Source of the DNA: Cavia porcellus
Taxonomy: Eukaryota > Chordata > Mammalia > Rodentia > Caviidae
Assembly: GCF_034190915.1 (NCBI RefSeq)
Contig: NW_026947690.1
Location: 186,001-250,000 of the forward strand
DNA: 64,000 bases
Direction of reading: 5' to 3'
The position numbers were made by a program, and so were the translations under genes. Numbering within the stretch: position 1 is the stretch's first letter; each line of letters opens with the position of its first letter. The notes beneath the pieces are model-generated. The model saw only the letters and a list, made by a program, of their open reading frames with translations. It was not told the DNA's origin and did not search any database. Below are positions 52,130 through 62,323 of this stretch, piece by piece.

Positions 52130-55110
52130 GATGTTTTTCAGAAACCTATCCTACATTGGCACTGCATGTTCCCTGACCTCCCCAAGCTGACCACCCCGCG
52201 GTGCTTTTCTCCATGCTACATTGCCACTCACTGCCTATCCTAATTCAGACCATCCGATTCACAACACACCGTGATGTTTTTCTCACTCCTACTAGTGAAT
52301 GTAATGCAACACACAAACATACAATGCGCACCACCTCACGATGTTTTTCAGAAACCTATCCTACATTGCCACTGCATGTTCCCTGACCTCCCCATGCTGA
52401 CCACCCCGCGGTGCTTTTCTCCATCCTACATTGCCACTCACTGCCTATCCTAATTCAGACCCTCCGATTCACACCACCCCGTGATGTTTTTCTCACTCCT
52501 ACTAGTGAATGTAATGTAACACACACCCATACAATGCGCACGACCCCGCGATGTTTTAAAGAAACCTAACCTACATTGGCACTGCATGTTCCCTGACCTC
52601 CCCATGCTGACCACCCCGCGGTGCTTTTCTCCATCCTACATTGCCACTCACTGCCTATCCTATTTCAGACCCTCCAATTCACACCAGCCCGTGATGGTTT
52701 TCTCACTCCTACTAGTGCATGTAATGTAACACACACCCATAGAATGCGCACCACCCCGCGATGTTTTTCTCACTCCTACTATTGAATGTAATGTAACAAA
52801 CACCGATACAATGCGCACCACCCCGCGATGTTTTTCAGAAACCTATCCTACATTGCCACTGCATGTTCCCTGACCTCCCCATGCTGACCACCCCGCGGTG
52901 CTTTTCTCGAACCTACATTGCCACTCACTGCCTATCCTAATTCAGACCCTCCGATTCACACATCCGCGTGATGTTTTTCTCACTCCTACTAGTGAATGTA
53001 ATGTAACACACACCCATACAATGCGCACCACCCCGCGATGTTTTTCAGAAACCTATCCTACATTGCCACTGCATGTTCCCTGACCTCCCCATGCTGACCA
53101 CCCCGCGGTGCTTTTCTCCATCCTACATTGCCACTCACTGCCTATCCTAATTCAGACCCTCCGATTCACACCACCACGTGATGTTTTTCTCACTCCTACT
53201 AGTGAATGTAATGTAACACACACCCATTAAATGCGCACCACCCCGCGATGTTTTTCAGAAACCTATCCACATTGCCAATGCATGTTCCCTGCCCTCCCGA
53301 TGCTGACAACCCCGCGGTGCTTTTCTCCATCCTACATTGCCACACACTGCCTATCCTAATTCAGACCCTCCGATTCACACTACCCCGTGATGATTTTCTC
53401 ACTCCTACTAGTGAATGTAATGTAACACACACCCATACAATGCGCACCACCCCGTGATGTTTATCTCACTCCTACTAGTGAATGTAATGTAACACACACT
53501 CATACAATGTGCACCACACCATGATGTTTTTCTCACTCCTACTAGTGAATGTAATGTAACACACAACCATACAATGCGCACCACCACGCGATCTTTTTCA
53601 GAAACCTATCCTACATTGCCACTGCATGTTCCCTGACCTCCCCATGCTGAACACCTCATGGTGCTTTTCTCCATCCTACATTGCCACTCACTGCCTATCC
53701 AAATTCAGACCCTCCGATTCACACCACCCCGTGATGTTTTTCTCACTTCTACTAGTGAATGTAATGTAACACACACCCATACAATGCGCACCACCCCGCG
53801 ATGTTTTTCTCACTCCTACTAGTGAATGTAATGTAATACACACCCATACCATGCGCACCACTCCGCGATGTTTTTCAGAAACCTATCCTACATTGCCACT
53901 GCATGTTCCATGCCCTCCCCATGCTGACCACCCCGCGGTGCTTTTCACCATCCTACATTGCCACTCACTGCCTATCCTAATTCAGACCTTCCAATTCATA
54001 CCACCACGTGATGTTTTTCTCACTCCTACTAGTGAATGTAATGTAACACACACACACATACAATGCACACCACCCTGCGATGTTTTTCAGAAACCTATCC
54101 TACATTGCCACTGCATGTTCCCTGACCTCCCCATGCTGACCAGCCCGCGGGGCTTTTCTCCATCCTACATTGCCACTTACTGCCTATCCTAATTCAGACC
54201 CTCCGATTCACACCACCCCGTGATGTTTTTCTCACTCCTACTAGTGAATGTAATGTAACACACACCCATAAAATGCGCACCACCCCGCGATCTTTTTCAG
54301 AAACCTATCCTACATTGCCACTGCATGTTCCCTGCCCTCCCCATGCTGACAACCCCGCGGTGCTTTTCTCCATCCTACATTGCCACTCACTGCCTATCCT
54401 AATTCAGACCCTCCGATTCACACCACCCCGTGATGTTTTTCTCACTCCTACTAGTGAATGTAATGTAACACACACCCATACAATGCGTACCACCCCGTGA
54501 TGTTTTTCTCACTCCTACTAGTGAATGTAATGTAACACACACTCATACAATGCGCACCACACCGTGATGTTTTTCTCACTCCTACTAGTGAATGTAATGT
54601 AACACACAACCATACAATGCGCACCACCCCGTGATTTTTTTCTCACTCCTACTAGTGAATGCAATGTAACACACACCCATAAAATGCGCACCACCCCGCG
54701 ATCTTTTTCAGAAACCTATCCTACATTGCCACAGCATGTTCCCTGCCCTCCCCATGCTAACAACCCCGCGGTGCTTTTCTCCATCCTACATTGCCACTCA
54801 CTGCCTATCCTAATTCAGACCCTCCGATTCACACCACCCCGTGATGTTTTTCTCACTCCTACTAGTGAATGTAATGTAACACACACCCATACAATGCGCA
54901 CCGCTCCGTGATGTTTTTCTCACTCGTACTAGTGAATGTAATGTAACACACACCCATACAATGTGCACCACCCCGTGATGTTTTTCTCACTCCTACTAGT
55001 GAATGTAATGTAACACACACCCATACAATGCGCACCACCCCATGATGTTTTTCTCACTCCTACTAGTGAATGTAATGTAACACACACCCATACAATGCGC
55101 ACCACCCAGC
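52130..55110 (+). repeat. Array block (code 1,1,2,1,1,3,2,1,1,4,4)
   Basis: B starts are 52130, 52340, 52550, 52827, 53037, 53247, 53590, 53867, 54079, 54289 and 54700. The left part repeats 48254-49159. The last gcaacacacaaac marker of the window is at 52273. 53037-54699 is duplicated further right (separate entry). The A at 54010 is 69 bp, with an AC run two bases longer than usual. Confidence 0.9.
53037..54699 (+). repeat. 1.66-kb block duplicated at 58782-60444 (left copy)
   Basis: Six B units with code 1,3,2,1,1,4 recur at 58782-60444 with a constant offset of 5,745. Shared oddities include a one-base deletion (tatccacattg) in the B at 53247 and 58992, the 69-bp A at 54010 and 59755, and A units with gtttatctcac and ataccatgcgc. 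Only a few differences were visible, such as cccgatgctg against cccatgctg and caatgcacacc against caatgcgcacc. Confidence 0.92.
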
Positions 55111-58100
55111 GATCTTTTTCAGAAACCTATCCTACATTGCCACTGCATGTTCCTTGACCTCCCCATGCTGACCACCCCGCCGTGCTTTTCTCCATCCTAC
55201 ATTGCCACTCACTGCCTATCCTAATTCAGACCCTCCGATTCACACATCCCCGTGATGTTTTTCTCACTCCTACTAGTGAATGTAATGTAACACACACCCA
55301 TACATTGCGCACCACCCCGTTATGTTTTTCTCACTCCTACTAGTGAATGTAATGTAACACACACCCATACAATGCGCACCACCCAGCGATCTTTTTCAGA
55401 AACCTTTCCTACATTGCCACTGCATGTTCCCTGACCTCCCCATGCTGACCACCCCGCGGTGCTTTTCTCCATCCTACATTGCCACTCACTGCCTATCCTA
55501 ATTCAGACCGTCCGATTCACACCACCCCGTGATGTTTTTCTCACTCCTACTAGTGAATGTAATGTTACACACGCATACAATGCGCACCACCCCGCGACGT
55601 TTTTCTCACTCCTACTAGTGAATGTAATGTTACACACCCATATAACGCGCGCCACCCCGCGATGTTTTTCAGAAACCTATCCTACATTGCCACTGCATGT
55701 TCCCTGACCTCTCCATGCTGACCATCCCGCGGTGCTTTTCTCCATTCTAAATTGCCACTCACTGCCTATCCTAATTCAGACCCTCCGATTCACACCACCC
55801 CGTGATGTTTTTCTCACTCCTACTAGTGAATGTAATGTAACACACACCCATACAATGCGCACCACCCCGTGATGTTTTTCTCACTCTACTAGTGAATGTA
55901 ATGTAACACCCACCCATAAAATGCGCACCACCCCGTGATGTTTTTCTCACTCCTACTAGGGAATGTAATGTAACACACACCCAAACAATGCGCACCACCC
56001 AGCGACCTTTTTCAGAAACCTATCCTACATTACCACTGCATGTTCCCTGACCTCCCCATGCTGACCACCCCGCGGTGCTTTTCTCCATCCTACATTGCCA
56101 CTCACGGCCTATACTAATTCAGACCCTCCGATTCACACCACCCCGTGATGTTTTTCTCACTCCTACTAGTGAATGTAATGTAACACACACCCATACAATG
56201 GGCACCACCCCGTGATGTTTTTCTCACTCCTACTAGTGAATGTAATGTAACACACACCCATAAAATGCGCACCACCCCGCGATGTTTTTCAGAAACATAT
56301 CCTATATTGCCACTGCATGTTCCCTGACCTCCCCATGCTGACCACCCCGCCGTGCTTTTCTCCATCCTACATTGCCACTCACTGCCTATACTAATTCAGA
56401 CCCTCCGATTCACTCCACCGCGTGATGTTTTTCTCACTCTTACTAGTGAATGTAATGTAACACACACACATAAAATGCGCACCACCACGCGATATTTTTC
56501 AGAAACCTATCCTGCTTTGCCACTGCATGTTCCCTGACCTCCCCATGTTGACCACACCGCGGTGCTTTTCTCCATCCTCCATTGCCACTCACTGCGAATC
56601 CTAATTCAAACCCTCCGATTCACACCACCCCGTGACGTTTTTCTCACTAGTACTAGTGAATGTAATGTAACACACACCGATACAATGCACACCACCCCGT
56701 GATGTTTTTCTCACTCCTACTAGTGAATGTAATGTAACACACACCCATACAATGCGCACCACCCCGTGATGTTTTTCTCACTCCTACTAGTGAATGTAAT
56801 GTTACACACGCATACAATGCGCACCACCCCGCGACGTTTTTCTCACTCCTACTAGTGATTGTAATGTAGCACACACCTATACAATGCGCACCACAGTGCG
56901 ATGTTTTTCAGAAACCTATCCTACATTGCCACTGCATGTTCCCTGACCTCCCAATGCTGACTAACCCGCGGTGCTTTTCTCCATCCTACATTGCCACTCA
57001 CTGCCTATCCTACTGCAGACCCTCAGATTCACACCACCCCGTGATGTTTTTCTCGCTCCTACTAGTGAATGTAATGTAACACACACTCATGCAATGCGCA
57101 CCACCCCGCGATGTTTTTCAGAAACATATCCTACATTGCCACTGCATGTTCCCTTACTTCCCTATGCTGACGATCCGGCGGTGCTTTTCTCAATCCTAGA
57201 TGACACTCACTGCCTATCTTAACTCAGCCCCTCCGATTCACACCACCCCGTGATGTTTTTCTCACTCCTACTAGTGAATGTAATGTAACACAAACCCATA
57301 CTATGCGCACGACCCTGAGATGTTTTTCTCATTCCTACTAGTGAATGTAATGTAACATACACATATACAATGCGCACAACTCCGCGATCTTTTTCAGAAA
57401 TATATCCTACATTGCCACTGCATGTTCCCTGACCTCCCCATGCTGACCACCCCGCGGTGCTTTTCTCCATCCTACATTGCCACTCACTGCCTATCCTAAT
57501 TCAGACCCGCCGATTCACACATCCCCGTGATGTTTTTCTCACTCCTACTAGTGAATGTAATGTAACGCACACCCACACAATGCGCACCACCCCGCGATGT
57601 TTTTCAGAAACCTATCCTACATTGCCACTGCATGTTCCCTGACCTCCCAAAGCTGACCACCCCGCGGTGCTTTTCTCCAACCTACATTGCCACGCACTGC
57701 CTATCCTAATGCAGACCCTCCGATTCACACCACCCCGTGATGTTTTTCTCACTCCTACTAGTGAATGTAATGTAACACACACCCCTACAATGCGCACCAC
57801 CCCACGATGTTTTTCAGAAACCTATTCCTACATTGCCACTGCATGTTCCCTGCCCTCTCCATGGTGACCATCCCGCAGAGCTTTTCTCGATCCTACATTG
57901 CAACTCACCACCTATACTAATACAGACCCTCCGATTCACGCCACCCCGTGATGTTTTTCTCACTTCTACTAGTGAATGTAATGTAACACAAAACCATACA
58001 ATGCACAGCACCCCTTGATGTTTTTCAGAAACCTATCCTACATTGCCATGGCATGTTCCCTGACCTCCCCATGCTGACCACCCCGTGGTGCTTATCTTCA

Positions 58101-58571
58101 TCCTACATTGCCACTCACTGCCTATCCTAATTCAGACCCTCTGATTCACACAATCCCGTGATTTTTTTCTCACTCCTACTAGTGAATGTAATGTAACACA
58201 CACCCATACAATGCGCACCACCCCGTGATGTTTTCCTCACTCCTACTAGTGAATGTAATGTAACACACACGCATACAATGCGCACCACCCCTCGATGTTT
58301 TTTCAGAAACCTATCCATCATTGCCACTGCATGTTCCCTGACCTCCCCATGCTGACCACCCTGCGGTGCTTTGCTCCATCCTACATTGCCACTCACTGCC
58401 TATCCTTATTCAGACACTCCGATTCACACCTCCCCATGATGTTTTTCTCACTCCTTATAGAGAATGTAATGTAACACACACCCATACAATGCGCACCACT
58501 CCGCGATGTTTTTCTAACTCCTACTAGTGAATGTAATGTAACACACACCCATACAATGCGCACCACCCAGC
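55111..58571 (+). repeat. Array block including the most divergent stretch
   Basis: B starts are 55111, 55388, 55661, 56004, 56281, 56491, 56900, 57110, 57386, 57596, 57806, 58017 and 58294. The code is 2,2,3,2,1,4,1,2,1,1,1,2,2. The left part (to about 56.16 kb) is repeated at 62735-64000. From about 56.2 to 58.5 kb units carry many private changes (tcctagatgacactc, ccttatagagaatg, tattcctac, cttatcttcatcc), and I saw no close copy of this stretch elsewhere in the window. Confidence 0.88.
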
Positions 58572-60444
58572 GACCTTTTTCAGAAACCTATCCTACATTG
58601 CCACTGCATGTTCCCTGACCTCCCCATGCTGACCAGCCCGCGGTGCTTTTCTCCATCCTACATTGCCACTCACAGCCTATACTAATTCAGACCCTCCGAT
58701 TCACACCACCCCGTGATGTTTTTCTCACTCCTACTAGTGAATGTAATGTAACACACACCCATACAATGCGCACCACCCCGCGATGTTTTTCAGAAACCTA
58801 TCCTATATTGCCACTGCATGTTCCCTGACCTCCCCATGCTGACCACCCCGCGGTGCTTTTCTCCATCCTACATTGCCACTCACTGCCTATCCTAATTCAG
58901 ACCCTCCGATTCACACCACCACGTGATGTTTTTCTCACTCCTACTAGTGAATGTAATGTAACACACACCCATACAATGCGCACCACCCCGCGATGTTTTT
59001 CAGAAACCTATCCACATTGCCAATGCATGTTCCCTGCCCTCCCCATGCTGACAACCCCGCGGTGCTTTTCTCCATCCTACATTGCCACACACTGCCTATC
59101 CTAATTCAGACCCTCCGATTCACACTACCACGTGATGATTTTCTCACTCCTACTAGTGAATGTAATGTAACACACACCCATACAATGCGCACCACCCCGT
59201 GATGTTTATCTCACTCCTACTAGTGAATGTAATGTAACACACACTCATACAATGTGCACCACACCGTGATGTTTTTCTCACTCCTACTAGTGAATGTAAT
59301 GTAACACACAACCATACAATGCGCACCACCACGCGATCTTTTTCAGAAACCTATCCTACATTGCCACTGCATGTTCCCTGACCTCCCCATGCTGAACACC
59401 TCACGGTGCTTTTCTCCATCCTACATTGCCACTCACTGCCTATCCAAATTCAGACCCTCCGATTCACACCACCCCGTGATGTTTTTCTCACTTCTACTAG
59501 TGAATGTAATGTAACACACACCCATACAATGCGCACCACCCCGCGATGTTTTTCTCACTCCTACTAGTGAATGTAATGTAATACACACCCATACCATGCG
59601 CACCACTCCGCGATGTTTTTCAGAAACCTATCCTACATTGCCACTGCATGTTCCATGCCCTCCCCATGCTGACCACCCCGCGGTGCTTTTCACCATCCTA
59701 CATTGCCACTCACTGCCTATCCTAATTCAGACCTTCCAATTCATACCACCACGTGATGTTTTTCTCACTCCTACTAGTGAATGTAATGTAACACACACAC
59801 ACATACAATGCGCACCACCCTGCGATGTTTTTCAGAAACCTATCCTACATTGCCACTGCATGTTCCCTGACCTCCCCATGCTGACCAGCCCGCGGGGCTT
59901 TTCTCCATCCTACATTGCCACTTACTGCCTATCCTAATTCAGACCCTCCGATTCACACCACCCCGTGATGTTTTTCTCACTCCTACTAGTGAATGTAATG
60001 TAACACACACCCATAAAATGCGCACCACCCCGCGATCTTTTTCAGAAACCTATCCTACATTGCCACTGCATGTTCCCTGCCCTCCCCATGCTGACAACCC
60101 CGCGGTGCTTTTCTCCATCCTACATTGCCACTCACTGCCTATCCTAATTCAGACCCTCCGATTCACACCACCCCGTGATGTTTTTCTCACTCCTACTAGT
60201 GAATGTAATGTAACACACACCCATACAATGCGTACCACCCCGTGATGTTTTTCTCACTCCTACTAGTGAATGTAATGTAACACACACTCATACAATGCGC
60301 ACCACACCGTGATGTTTTTCTCACTCCTACTAGTGAATGTAATGTAACACACAACCATACAATGCGCACCACCCCATGATTTTTTTCTCACTCCTACTAG
60401 TGAATGCAATGTAACACACACCCATAAAATGCGCACCACCCCGC
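58572..60444 (+). repeat. Array block with right copy of the 1.66-kb duplication
   Basis: B starts are 58572, 58782, 58992, 59335, 59612, 59824 and 60034 (code 1,1,3,2,1,1,4). All but the first B + A pair form the sister of 53037-54699. The B at 58572 has the cgacctttttcag head that also marks 56004 and 63838. Confidence 0.92.
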
Positions 60445-62323
60445 GATCTTTTTCAGAAACCTATCCTACATTGCCACTACATGTTCCCTGACCTCCCCAT
60501 GCTGACCACCCCGCGGTGCTTTTCTCCATCCTACATTGACACTCACTGCCTATCCTAATTCAGACCTTCCAATTCATACCACCACGTGATGTTTTTCTCA
60601 CTCCTACTAGTGAATGTAATGTAACACACACACACATACAATGCGCACCACCCTGCGATGTTTTTCAGAAACCTATCCTACATTACCACTGCATGTTCCC
60701 TGACCTCCCCATGCTGACCACCCCGCGCTGCTTTTCTCCATCCTACATTGCCACTCACTGCCTATCCTAATTCAGACCCTCCGATTCACACTACCCCGTG
60801 ATCTTTTTCTCACTCCTACTAGTGAATGTGATGTAACACACACCCATACAATGCGCCCCACCCCGCTATGTTTTTCAGAAACCTATCCTACATTGCCACT
60901 GCATGTTCCCTGACATCTCCATGCTGACGACCCCGTGGTTCGTTTCTCCGTCCTACATTGCCACTCACTGCCTATCCTAATTCAGACCCTCCGATTCACA
61001 CCACCCCGTGATGTTTTTCTCACGCCTACTAGTGAATGTAATGTAACACACACCCACAGAATGCGCACCACCCAGTGATTTTTTCTCACTCCTACTAGTG
61101 AATGTAATGTAACACACACCCATACAATGCGCACCACCCCGCGATCTTTTTCAGAAACCTATCCTACATTGTCACTGCATGTTCCCTGACTTCCCCATGC
61201 TGACCACCCCGCGGTGGTTTTCTCCATCCTACATTGCCACTCACTGCCTATCCTAATTCAGACCCTCCGATTCACACCACCCCGTGATGTTTTTCTCACG
61301 CCTACTAGTGAATGTAATGTAACACACACCCATACAATGCGCACCACCGCGAGATATTTTTATCACTCCTACAAGGAATGTAATGTAACACACACCCATA
61401 CAATGCGCACCAGCCCGCGATGTTTTTCAGAAACCTATCGTACATTGCCACTGCATGTTCCCTGACCTCCCCATGCTGACCACCGCGCAGTGCTTTCTCC
61501 ATGCTACATTGCCACTCACTGCCTATCCTAAATCAGACCATCCGATTCACACATCCCCGTGATGTTTTTCTCACTCCTACTAGTGAATGTAATGTAACAC
61601 ACACCCATACAATGCGCACCACCCGTGATGTTTTTCAGAAACATATCCTACATTGCCACTGCATGTTCCCGGACCTCCCCATGCTGACCACACCGCGGTG
61701 CTTTTCTCCATCCTACATTGCCACTCACTGCCTATCCTAATTCAGACCCTCCGATTCACACCACCCCGTGATGTTTTTCTCACTCCTACTAGTGAATGTA
61801 ATGTAACACACACCCATACAATGCACACCACCCCGCGATGTTTTTCAGAAACCTATCGTACATTGCCACTGCATGTTCCCTGACCTCCCCATGCTGACCA
61901 CCCCGCGGTGCTTTTCTCCATCCTACATCGCCACTCACTGCCTATCCTAACTCAGACCCACCGATTCACACCACCTCGTGATGGTTTTCTCACTCCTACT
62001 AGTGAATGTAATGTAACACACACCCATAGAATGCGCGCCACCCCGCGCTGTTTTTCTCACTCCTACTAGTGAATGTAATGTAACACACACCCATACAATG
62101 CGCACCAACCCGCGATGTTTTTCAGAAACCTATCCTACATTGCCACTGCATGTTCCCTGCCCTCCACATGCTGACAACCCCACGGTGCTTTTCTCCATCC
62201 TACATTGCCACTCACTGCCTATCCTAATTCAGACCCTCCGATTCACACCTCCCCATGATGTTTTTCTCACTCCTACTAGTGAATGTAATATAACACACAC
62301 CCATACAATGCGCACCACCCCGC
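60445..62323 (+). repeat. Array block (code 1,1,2,2,1,1,2,1)
   Basis: B starts are 60445, 60657, 60867, 61143, 61419, 61627, 61837 and 62114. It includes a fourth 69-bp AC-extended A (60588) and a shortened A with ctacaaggaatg near 61353. The closing B units (61837, 62114) match 51024 and 51301 at offset 10,813. Confidence 0.9.

Larger units (their letters stand above)
32214..52339 (+). repeat. Marker A variant confined to 32.2-52.3 kb (ten copies)
   Basis: A distinctive A unit with aatgcaacacacaaacatac followed by acctcacgatg begins at 32214, 35181, 37043, 39591, 41252, 41739, 45754, 48397, 49502 and 52273. All but 49502 directly follow a B. The changes are linked and nearly invariant, so the copies descend from one founder unit. 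None was seen before 32 kb or after 52.4 kb, which defines a subfamily zone. Confidence 0.88.
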
